DNA from: JBHHZJ01 sp046758005
GTDB lineage: Bacteria; Pseudomonadota; Alphaproteobacteria; Kiloniellales; J153
Direction: 5' to 3'
DNA length: 49,515 nt
NCBI GenBank assembly: GCA_046758005.1
Contig: JBHHZJ010000013.1
Location: 1 to 49,515, forward strand
Positions 8,262-15,507 of this stretch are shown one piece after another. The notes under the pieces were generated by a model. That model saw only the letters and a program-made list of their open reading frames with translations, ran no database searches and was not told the DNA's origin. Numbering within the stretch: position 1 is the first letter of the stretch; every line of letters starts with the position of its first letter. Made by a program: the position numbers and the translations under genes.

Positions 8262-8915
8262 ATGATCAAGAACCTGCTGACTGCCTTCGGCGCGGTCGCT
8301 TTGGTGGGCTTGATCGGGATGAGCGGCGTGCGCGCCGGCACCATCGTGAACTCGGAGCACGACCTGTCCACCAGGACGACCACCACCGACGAGGTGTGTG
8401 TGTTCTGTCACACGCCGCACAACACGGCGGATCCCGCCACCCTGCCGGTCCCGCTGTGGAACCGCCAGTCGTCGACCACGACGTTCACCATGTACAGCAG
8501 CCCGACCCTCGACATGGTGATCGCCACCCAACCCCAGGGCGTCTCGGCCGCCTGCCTGTCGTGCCACGACGGGGTCACCGCGTTCGACGCGCTGGTGAAC
8601 AACCCCGGGATCACGCTTCCGGACACGATGGGGACCGGGCCGGAAGCGGTCGGCGCCGGCGGCGACCTGACCAACGACCATCCGGTCTCGATCACCTACA
8701 GCGTGGGAACCGGGCCCGGTCAGGACCCCGGATTCAACGCGGCGGTCGCGGGCAAGGTCAACGGGCTGCCCCTGTTCCGGGCCCCCGGGGGCACGGGAGA
8801 CGGCGACCAGGTCGAGTGCGCGACCTGCCACAACGTGCACGATCCGGATTTCGATCCGTTCCTGCGGATCTCCAACGCGGCCAGCGCCCTGTGCACGAGC
8901 TGCCATATCAAGTAG
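8262..8915 (+). CDS. Tetraheme cytochrome c, OmcE-like (candidate extracellular nanowire subunit)
   Basis: A 217-residue protein with AAGGAGGA just before the ATG. A signal peptide ends at VRA (residue 25). CxxCH motifs lie at 46-50, 98-102, 186-190 and 211-215. The mature chain has exactly eight histidines: four in CxxCH and four outside (H33 in SEHDLS, H53 in CHTPHN, H140 in DHPVS, H193 in NVHDP). That is the number needed for four bis-His hemes. The order of these landmarks and the PLWNR segment recall Geobacter OmcE, whose tetraheme subunits polymerise into extracellular filaments. Two triheme cytochromes, a beta-barrel and an NHL lipoprotein follow. Assignment as a filament subunit is an inference; a plain periplasmic or surface tetraheme protein is the alternative. 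Confidence 0.8.
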   Translation: MIKNLLTAFGAVALVGLIGMSGVRAGTIVNSEHDLSTRTTTTDEVCVFCHTPHNTADPATLPVPLWNRQSSTTTFTMYSSPTLDMVIATQPQGVSAACLSCHDGVTAFDALVNNPGITLPDTMGTGPEAVGAGGDLTNDHPVSITYSVGTGPGQDPGFNAAVAGKVNGLPLFRAPGGTGDGDQVECATCHNVHDPDFDPFLRISNAASALCTSCHIK

Positions 8916-8943
8916 AGGCTTGTGCATGACGTGCCATATCTAG
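8889..8943 (+). repeat. Imperfect duplication of the last heme-motif codons beyond the stop
   Basis: The 3' end of the tetraheme gene (8889-8915, encoding LCTSCHIK-stop) is followed by a diverged copy at 8920-8943 that would read LCMTCHI-stop. The offset is 31 bp, so it is out of frame. It looks like a leftover of a second cytochrome 3' end removed by recombination. Confidence 0.6.
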
Positions 8944-8973
8944 TAATAGTCACGCGGGCCAACATGCGGCGTG

Positions 8974-9603
8974 ATGGGCGAAATGGGCGGGCAGAAGCCA
9001 GGCTGGTTTAAATCCCTCCTGCTCCTCCCCGCCCTCCTGCTCTTCGTCTCCTGCAGCGACGAGACCCTTTCCCTGTTCTTCGACATTCCTTCCCCGTCGC
9101 CGGAGGAGAAAGCCGCCGCCGCCGAGGAGAAGACGGCGGCCGAGGCCAAGGCCGCGCAGGAGGCCGCGACCGGCGCCGAAGCCGCGACGATCCCCGCCGG
9201 GGAGGAGGCCGAGCGGCCGGCGATCGAATCCGTCGCGACCTGGGAGCAGGTCGAGGAGATGCTGCCCAAGGACGAGATCGAGGAAGTCGACTGGATGGAA
9301 GCCCTGCGCCAGGGGATCATCAGGCCCAGGGCCGCCATCGACCGCGCCGGAAATCCCGAAGCTGCGGTCTTCAAGTGGGATTTCTACTTCACCGGCCCGG
9401 ACCCCACCATGGACGCGTATTTCCCGCATTCCGCGCACACTCAGTGGCTGGGCTGCGAGAGCTGCCATCCCAGGATCTTCCGCAGCCGGGAGATCGAAAT
9501 CACCATGGACAAGATCTTCGAGCAGGAGTTCTGCGGCGTCTGCCACGGCGTCGTCGCGTTCGCGCTGGACAACTGCACGCGTTGCCATACCGCGATGGAG
9601 TGA
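8974..9603 (+). CDS. Triheme c7-type cytochrome lipoprotein
   Basis: A 209-residue protein from the ATG at 8974 (GTG 8971 and ATG 8983 are alternatives; no strong ribosome-binding site). A short signal peptide ends in FVSC, making Cys27 the likely lipidated residue. Residues about 44-80 are a Glu/Ala-rich low-complexity spacer, probably a helical stalk. The C-terminal c7-like domain has CESCH 161-165, CGVCH 187-191 and CTRCH 201-205, preceded by FPHSAH. Only two non-CxxCH histidines accompany three hemes; the Met in EITMD, shared with the next protein, could be the sixth ligand of the third heme. It is probably anchored to the outer membrane facing the periplasm, feeding the barrel encoded downstream. 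Confidence 0.82.
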   Translation: MGEMGGQKPGWFKSLLLLPALLLFVSCSDETLSLFFDIPSPSPEEKAAAAEEKTAAEAKAAQEAATGAEAATIPAGEEAERPAIESVATWEQVEEMLPKDEIEEVDWMEALRQGIIRPRAAIDRAGNPEAAVFKWDFYFTGPDPTMDAYFPHSAHTQWLGCESCHPRIFRSREIEITMDKIFEQEFCGVCHGVVAFALDNCTRCHTAME

Positions 9604-9621
9604 CGCCATGGGGGACCGGCC

Positions 9622-9984
9622 GTGACACGGACGACGGGCAGGCCGGGATGGGTGCTGTTGGGGCTCGCGGCCGGCCTTGCCCTTGGCGCGACGGCCGGGT
9701 GGAGCGCGTACGGAGACATCGTCTTCGAGCGCGAAGGCGACGGCTCCGCGACGGCGGGACCGGCGGGCGTGCCTCCCGCCACCTTTCCGCACTGGGTGCA
9801 CCGAATCCGATACAGGTGCTACGTGTGCCATCCGAAGATTTTCGAGATGAAGGCCGGCGCCAACGAGATCACGATGGACAGGATGCGACAGGGCGAAAGC
9901 TGCGCGGTGTGCCACGACGGCGCGACCGCCTTCGGCATAGAGTTTCAGACCTGCGCTCGGTGTCATGTGGCACAGCAGGAGTGA
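9622..9984 (+). CDS. Membrane-anchored or secreted triheme c7-type cytochrome
   Basis: A 120-residue protein from a GTG start behind a G-rich Shine-Dalgarno stretch. An uncleaved anchor or signal covers residues 10-28. CxxCH motifs occur at 66-70, 94-98 and 111-115. It is a paralogue of the triheme domain of the preceding lipoprotein: both have FPH-x-x-H before the first heme, C-x-x-CHP-K/R-IF and EITMD between hemes one and two, and A-x-F before the third. It lies 18 bp after that gene, so the two are co-transcribed. A periplasmic shuttle between the inner-membrane donor and the lipoprotein is a reasonable but untested role. Confidence 0.82.
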   Translation: MTRTTGRPGWVLLGLAAGLALGATAGWSAYGDIVFEREGDGSATAGPAGVPPATFPHWVHRIRYRCYVCHPKIFEMKAGANEITMDRMRQGESCAVCHDGATAFGIEFQTCARCHVAQQE

Positions 9985-10163
9985 CGCCGTGAGGGCATCG
10001 GCTCATGACGACCTTGCCGGGGGCGACTGCTGATTCGACGGAAGCCCTCGCATGGCGGCGGGCCCGGGCATAACGCCTTGGAAGCGGCGCATCTTCAAGC
10101 GAGTGCTGAGCATCCTTCGAGCCCCGGGGGCAATGAGATCGACTTATCCGGGCGGGGGTAGGG

Positions 10164-12125
10164 ATGGCAACGGCGGGCCCGAAGGCGTACCTCGTCGCGC
10201 TGATCGCTCTGCTCGCAACGGCATCGGAGGCGCAGGCGGAGGCCGAAAAGGTGGTGCACCTCGACCCGCTGGAATGGGAGACCTCGGTTGATTTCGACGG
10301 TACTTGGCGGCGCACCGGCACCCAGAGCACGAGCAACCGAGAGGTCGAAACGGGCGTCCGGCTGAGACAAAGCGGCTTCGGCCTGGACCCGCGGATCTTC
10401 AGATTCGCGGTGGAGGTGGAACCGAAGGTTTCCCGCGGGGATTTCTCCGGCGCCGACCAGGACGAGGTCCGCGACGGGCTGTTCCTGAACTACAACATAA
10501 ACGCGAACGTCCTGCAGGGGACGCCCGGACCCGTAAGCTTCGACGTGCAGGCGGGGCGAACCAACGATACCACCGAAGGCAGCCTCGGGAATCGCAGCGA
10601 GTTCGACCTGGGAACGCGGAGCCTGGGGGTGAACTGGAAGACCACGATTTTTCCCTCCACCCTCAGATACTCGGAGCGCTCCCTGGAGCAGACGTTCCGC
10701 TCGGGCCTGACGGGCGCCACCTTCGAGCGCGACGACGTCCTGCGCACGGTGAGCCTGCGCGGACGGAGCAGCAAACTGGACCTGTCCCTCGATCGCGACT
10801 GGCTGGACGATCAGGTCGAAGGACGGGACTTCGATTACACGTCGAACCGGGCCCGCGCCGGGCACCGGTTTCGCTGGGGCAAGGGAAGTCAACTGACTTC
10901 CCGCGTGGATTACTTCGATCGCAACGGTTTCAACTCGTTCGAGAACCTTTCGCTCGACGAAACCGCGGACATTCAACACACCGCCGACCTGCGCAGCACG
11001 ACCTCGTACCGCTTCACGTCGTTCACGCAGCAAACGACGACCACCGAGAACGCCGGGGCCTTCTCGCTGACCCACGATCTCTACGACAACCTCACCACGA
11101 CCGGCCACGCCTCCGGCTCGTTCAGGGATTCCGACGTGCTCGACGAGCTCGAGTACGAGACGGGACTGAACCTCAACTACCGGAAGCAAATCTTCTGGGG
11201 CGGGCGGTTCAACGCCGGCGCAGGCGCCGCCTACCGGATCACGGACCGCCGCTCCCAGGGCGGATTCCAGGAGGTGGTCGACGAATCCCACGTCGTGCCG
11301 GCTACCGGGATCGTGATCCTCGACCGGCGCTTCGTCGACCCCTCGAGCATCGTGATCACCGACGCGACCGGGACCCTCGTGCTGACCCAGGGCGCGGACT
11401 TCACGGTTTCCCCGGCCGCCGAGGACCTGACGGAGATCTTCGTCCTGCCCGGCGGTCAAGTCGCCCCCGCGGAGACGATCCTGGCATCCTATTCGTTCGA
11501 GGTGCTGCCGTCGTTGAAGTTTTCCACGGTTCCCTACCATTACCGGGCGTCGGTGGACTTCGGATGGATCACCGTGTTCCACCGGGCCTCGCAGTCGAAC
11601 GAGAGCCTGATTTCCGGGACCGGCGAAAGCGTGCTGGTCGACCGGGAGGATTCGACGACCGGGGTCCAGCTCAGGTGGGATCGCGCCAGCACCAGGGCGA
11701 CGTTTTCCGCCGAGAAACGGTTCCAGAGCACCGGGGCGTTCGAGACCGACGCGTTGGATTTCGATCAGTCGCTCATCTACACCATGTCGCGGGGCACGAC
11801 CTTGAACCTGAGCCTCAGCGAGGTCTTCTCCGAGAGCACGAACAGGACCACGGACCTGTACACGGCGGACCTGTCGCTGCGCTGGCTGCCGTGGTCCAAT
11901 TTCTCGCTTCGCCCCCATGTCGGGTTCTGGCTGCGCGATGACGAGGGGGCCACGGTCACCGAAGGAACGCGGCGGGAGCATTTCGTCGTGGGCGGACTCG
12001 ACCTTCGATGGTTTTGGCGCAAGCTGGAGCTCGGCGTGCGTTATGAACACAACCGGCGCGGCGGCGACATTACCGAGTCGTCCGAGCACCGAGTCATGGT
12101 GACCCTGATCAGGAGGTCCCTGTGA
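10164..12125 (+). CDS. Large outer-membrane beta-barrel protein (candidate electron conduit porin)
   Basis: A 653-residue protein with a signal peptide ending at SEAQA (about residue 25). The mature chain is one long series of amphipathic alternating strands separated by acidic or Thr/Ser turns, for example LDLSLDRDW, TTTGHASGSF and LELGVRYEHN. There is no Cys-rich or heme motif. A GGGGGTAGGG ribosome-binding stretch precedes the ATG. It resembles the porin of porin-cytochrome conduits (MtrB, PioB, OmbB classes) in size and context, though I recognise no family motif. Its stop overlaps the start of the NHL lipoprotein by GTGA, so the two are translationally coupled. Likely role: insulating sheath for cytochromes crossing the outer membrane. 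Confidence 0.75.
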   Translation: MATAGPKAYLVALIALLATASEAQAEAEKVVHLDPLEWETSVDFDGTWRRTGTQSTSNREVETGVRLRQSGFGLDPRIFRFAVEVEPKVSRGDFSGADQDEVRDGLFLNYNINANVLQGTPGPVSFDVQAGRTNDTTEGSLGNRSEFDLGTRSLGVNWKTTIFPSTLRYSERSLEQTFRSGLTGATFERDDVLRTVSLRGRSSKLDLSLDRDWLDDQVEGRDFDYTSNRARAGHRFRWGKGSQLTSRVDYFDRNGFNSFENLSLDETADIQHTADLRSTTSYRFTSFTQQTTTTENAGAFSLTHDLYDNLTTTGHASGSFRDSDVLDELEYETGLNLNYRKQIFWGGRFNAGAGAAYRITDRRSQGGFQEVVDESHVVPATGIVILDRRFVDPSSIVITDATGTLVLTQGADFTVSPAAEDLTEIFVLPGGQVAPAETILASYSFEVLPSLKFSTVPYHYRASVDFGWITVFHRASQSNESLISGTGESVLVDREDSTTGVQLRWDRASTRATFSAEKRFQSTGAFETDALDFDQSLIYTMSRGTTLNLSLSEVFSESTNRTTDLYTADLSLRWLPWSNFSLRPHVGFWLRDDEGATVTEGTRREHFVVGGLDLRWFWRKLELGVRYEHNRRGGDITESSEHRVMVTLIRRSL

Positions 12126-13141
12126 CCCGGGCGGCGCTGGCCTTCCTGCTCGCGCTCCTCGCCTCGTGCAGCGGCGCCGTGGAGGCCCCCTCCGAGCTCG
12201 CCACGCCGAGCGAGCCGCTGGTGTGGCCGCCCCCGCCGGAGCAGCCGCGGATCAAGTTCCTCTACGCCTTTCGCGAGCCCAAGGACCTCGGCTTTCGCGT
12301 TTCGCTCTTCGGACGCCTATGGGACCTCATCGCCGGAGAGGAGACGCGGGAAATGATCCGTCCGTACGCGCTCGCCGTCGACCAGAACTCGGTCGCGGTG
12401 GCCGACCCCGGGGCCCGCGTCGTTCATCTCTACGACATGCGCGCGCAGGAATACGCCCGGATCGAAAAGGCCGGCGGCGATGTCCTCGTCTCGCCCGTCG
12501 GCGTGGCCCTGGGGCCGGAGCGAATCTACGTCGCCGATTCGGCCCTCGGCAAGGTCTTCGCCTTCGGCCCGGAGGGCGCGCTCGCGTTCACGATCGAGGG
12601 CCTGCGACGGCCGACCGGCCTCGCTTACGACGCCGGCGCCAATCGTCTCTACGTCGCCGACACCCTGGCTCACCGCATCGTCGTGTTCGACGACGGGGGA
12701 GAAAAGCTGTTCTCGTTCGGGCGCCGGGGGACGGGCCGGAAGGAGTTCAACTATCCCACCCACATTTCGGTCTCGGCGGACAGGCTGTACGTCAACGACA
12801 CGATGAATTTCCGCCTTCAGGTCTTCGACCTCGACGGCGCGTTCCGCGCGTCCTTCGGCACGCACGGCGACGGCTCGGGCGATCTGGCGCAGCCGAAGGG
12901 CGTGGCGGTCGACGCGGAAGGCGACGTTTACCTGGTCGATGCCCTGTTCAACCGGGTCCAGATCTTCGACTCCAACGGCAGGTTCCTCCTCGCCTTCGGC
13001 GCAGAGGGCACGAACGTCGGCAGCTTCTGGCTGCCCTCCGGCATGTTCATCGCGCGGGACCGCATCTACGTGGCCGATTCGTACAACCGGCGGGTCCAGG
13101 TCTTTCAGTTCCTCGGGGGAGGCCAGTCCCCACCATCATAG
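12122..13141 (+). CDS. NHL-repeat beta-propeller lipoprotein (copy 2)
   Basis: A 339-residue protein with a classical lipobox LASC (Cys16) and at least five NHL repeats, including ADTLAHRIVVFD, NDTMNFRLQVFD and VDALFNRVQIFD. It is a paralogue of the protein at 6701-7846. Its GTG start overlaps the barrel's stop (GTGA), so equal production of the two is expected and an accessory role for the barrel is likely. The last four codons and the stop lie inside the left terminal repeat of a 269-bp insertion element, so the native C terminus may have been replaced by SPPS. Subcellular site: outer membrane, by lipobox. Confidence 0.87.
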   Translation: MTRAALAFLLALLASCSGAVEAPSELATPSEPLVWPPPPEQPRIKFLYAFREPKDLGFRVSLFGRLWDLIAGEETREMIRPYALAVDQNSVAVADPGARVVHLYDMRAQEYARIEKAGGDVLVSPVGVALGPERIYVADSALGKVFAFGPEGALAFTIEGLRRPTGLAYDAGANRLYVADTLAHRIVVFDDGGEKLFSFGRRGTGRKEFNYPTHISVSADRLYVNDTMNFRLQVFDLDGAFRASFGTHGDGSGDLAQPKGVAVDAEGDVYLVDALFNRVQIFDSNGRFLLAFGAEGTNVGSFWLPSGMFIARDRIYVADSYNRRVQVFQFLGGGQSPPS

Positions 13142-13393
13142 AAGGATGATACCTATGATCGTCTTTTCACGTCATCTGGGTAGGAGGCGGCGCGCCGGCG
13201 ATGCGGGGCCATCGTCAAGCGGCGCCGACGCCCGCCAGAGGACGCGAAAAGCGACCCCGCGGGCGGCCTTGCAGGCCCTTCGGGCGTCGTTGCGCGGAAC
13301 TTGTGATGCGCCGGCATCACGGCCGACCGCGCGCCTAGCCGAGAGACCCTGCAAGGCCGTCATAGGTGTCATCCTTCTATGATGGTGGGGACT
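13125..13393. mobile_element. MITE-like element with 34-bp terminal inverted repeats
   Basis: The left end 13125-13158 (beginning AGTCCCCACCATCATAGAAG) and the reverse complement of 13360-13393 agree at 33 of 34 bases. The 201-bp interior is GC-rich, contains a second pair of partly inverted GGCCTTGCAGG blocks and has no convincing gene. Its left repeat supplies the stop of the upstream NHL gene. Its right repeat supplies ATG ATG GTG or the G-rich stretch used to start the dodecaheme gene. I could not identify a target-site duplication. Confidence 0.75.
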
Positions 13394-15208
13394 AGATTGC
13401 GGCGCCTCGGCCCGTTCGTCATCTGCACCCTGCTGTCGTTTCCGGCGTGGGCGGTGCAGGACGTCGTCAACACGGTGCACAACCTGTCCGTCTCCGGCCC
13501 GGGCCCGTTCAAGAGCCTGAACATCGACCAGGTGTGCGTGTTCTGCCACACGCCCCACAACGCCCAGCCGCAAGGTCCCCTTTGGAACCGGCAGATGTCG
13601 GGCCAGACCTATATCCAGTACGGCAGCACGACGTTGCAGGCCTTTCCCGGGCAGCCCACGGGGAAGTCACGCCTCTGCCTGGCCTGTCACGACGGAACCG
13701 TGGCTTTGGGCGCGCTGGGCAACCTGCCGCCCGGCGTGATCAACGACCTGCAGAGCACGTTCCTCTCCGGCCGGGCCAGCCTCGGGACCGATCTTTCCGA
13801 CGATCACCCGATTTCCTTCCCGTACGACACCGCGTTGCAGGCGGCGGACAAGGAGCTGGCCAATCCCCTGACCGTCGGCCTGCCGCTTGAAAACACCGAG
13901 CTGCAATGCACGACCTGCCACGACCCGCACGAGAGGGACATCGTTCCCTTCCTGCATCGTACGAGCCTGAACGGCGAGCTGTGCACGTCCTGCCACGTGC
14001 GCGGCGGCGCGACCTGGGACTGGGCCTCCTCCGACCACGCCACGTCCGCGGCCACGGCCGGGGCCGCGAGCCCTTGGAGCGAGCGCAAGCCGGCGTGGCG
14101 GGGGAACACGGTGGCCGAGAATTCCTGCTTCAATTGCCACACGCCGCACAACGCCGCCACGCCGCCGCGGCTGATCAAGGACCAGGAGGAGAACACGTGC
14201 TACCTGTGCCACGACGGCGCCGTGGCGGCGAAGGACATCCAGAGCGACAGCCTAAAGCCGTACCGGCATCCCGTGGAGACGACCCCCAACCCCAGCCACG
14301 ACGCCACGTTGGTCGAAGACCCGCTGCGGATGGCCTTCCACGTCGAATGCATGGACTGTCACAATCCGCACGCGGCGCGCGACGCCGATCCGATGATCTC
14401 CTTCAACCCGGGCAGTCCTTCCGACCCGAAGCACGCCATCGCGCCCAACGCCAACGCCTCGATCCAGGGCGTCTCGGGGATCGATGCCAACGGCGGCGTC
14501 AAGCCGGAGATCGACTTCCAGTTCGAGCTGTGCTTCAAGTGCCATGGAGTGCCGGGCAGGAGCGCCTGCGGCACCGAGCGCTGCTCGACCGCCCGCAGCT
14601 TCGACATGACAAGGCAGGACGGCGTCTACAACATCAGGGACAAGGTGATCAGCAACACCCCCGGCATCGTTTCCTACCACCCGATCGAGTTCAACGACCC
14701 GAGCAACGATTCCGAGGTTCCCAGCCTCAGGGTGGATATCCCATTGGACCAGCAGAACAGCCTCATCTACTGCACCGACTGTCACAACGGCGACGCCTCC
14801 GCCGCGGCGGGCGGGGCCGGCGCGACCGGGCCGCACGGGTCGGTCTATGGGGCGATCCTCGCCCAGGAGTACACGCTCGAGCCGATCCGCGCCTACAGCT
14901 CCAAGCAATACGAGCTGTGCTACAAGTGCCACGACGAGGCCGCCATCCTGAACGACGACAGCGGGTTCCCGCACAACCTTCACGTGAAAAAGAAAGACAA
15001 GGCCTGCGTCAACTGCCACGATCCGCACGGGTCCCACAGGTTCCCGCATCTGATCAACTTCCTGACCAACGCCAATTCCGGCGGGCAGATCCTGCAGATC
15101 ACCGGCGACGGCGGCTTCGCCGAACCGACTTGGCAGGACGACGGCAGGTTCAAGGGCTCCTGCTTCCTGAATTGCCACGGCAAGCGCCATAGGCCCAAAC
15201 GATATTGA
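13379..15208 (+). CDS. Dodecaheme cytochrome c with OmcE-like N-terminal domain
   Basis: A 609-residue protein counted from the ATG at 13379; TTG at 13397 with GGTGGGG upstream is an alternative. A signal peptide ends at AWA. Residues about 28-206 repeat the OmcE-like layout: H34, CVFCH 53-57, H60, CLACH 100-104, H143, CTTCH 177-181, H184 and CTSCH 202-206. Seven more CxxCH follow at 250, 274, 324, 385, 465, 514 and 543. A final CX3CH (CFLNCH, 595-600) makes twelve probable hemes. No lipobox is present. The start codon sits in the right repeat of the MITE-like element. It may cap or branch a tetraheme filament, or be a separate extracellular cytochrome. Confidence 0.85.
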   Translation: MMVGTRLRRLGPFVICTLLSFPAWAVQDVVNTVHNLSVSGPGPFKSLNIDQVCVFCHTPHNAQPQGPLWNRQMSGQTYIQYGSTTLQAFPGQPTGKSRLCLACHDGTVALGALGNLPPGVINDLQSTFLSGRASLGTDLSDDHPISFPYDTALQAADKELANPLTVGLPLENTELQCTTCHDPHERDIVPFLHRTSLNGELCTSCHVRGGATWDWASSDHATSAATAGAASPWSERKPAWRGNTVAENSCFNCHTPHNAATPPRLIKDQEENTCYLCHDGAVAAKDIQSDSLKPYRHPVETTPNPSHDATLVEDPLRMAFHVECMDCHNPHAARDADPMISFNPGSPSDPKHAIAPNANASIQGVSGIDANGGVKPEIDFQFELCFKCHGVPGRSACGTERCSTARSFDMTRQDGVYNIRDKVISNTPGIVSYHPIEFNDPSNDSEVPSLRVDIPLDQQNSLIYCTDCHNGDASAAAGGAGATGPHGSVYGAILAQEYTLEPIRAYSSKQYELCYKCHDEAAILNDDSGFPHNLHVKKKDKACVNCHDPHGSHRFPHLINFLTNANSGGQILQITGDGGFAEPTWQDDGRFKGSCFLNCHGKRHRPKRY

Positions 15209-15507
15209 CATCGTTGGGCGCCAGCGCGGCGAGGGCGCCGGCCCGGCGCGCACTGCGAAGGCCCGGAGGCCCCGTTAACTTACTGATATTAATACGAACA
15301 TCTCCCGAAAGCCGATCCCGCGTTCGGCGCCTTTACGTGGGATTTACCCCGGATCCGTATCAATAGGCCGGTCGATTTCGAGCGGTGCGATGCGTTCGGC
15401 CGATGGCGGCCGGCGATCCGTCGGCCGCGCCCGCCCGCCGTCGCCCAGGCGGCTGTTCCAAGGCGCCCGAACGCCGGAGTGCGCCCCTGCCCGAACGAAG
15501 GTGCTTG
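15209..15507. other. Intergenic region before the heptaheme gene
   Basis: About 300 bp without a convincing gene. An AT-richer patch, 15278-15300 (including TTACTGATATTAATACG), could hold a promoter for the heptaheme gene. The match to an FNR site is poor. GC-rich inverted sequence around 15219-15243 could end the dodecaheme transcript. Confidence 0.4.

Noticed and set aside
10095..12089. Minus-strand open frame of 664 codons opposite the beta-barrel
   Set aside because: GC-rich DNA gives long shadow frames; the plus frame has a signal peptide, alternating strands and coupled neighbours.
13172..13573. Minus-strand frame of 133 codons through the MITE-like element
   Set aside because: Spans element and flanking gene with no ribosome-binding site or domain; likely non-coding.
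15278..15300. Fourth FNR site before the heptaheme gene
   Set aside because: CTGAT-ATTA-ATACG matches only the left half of the consensus.
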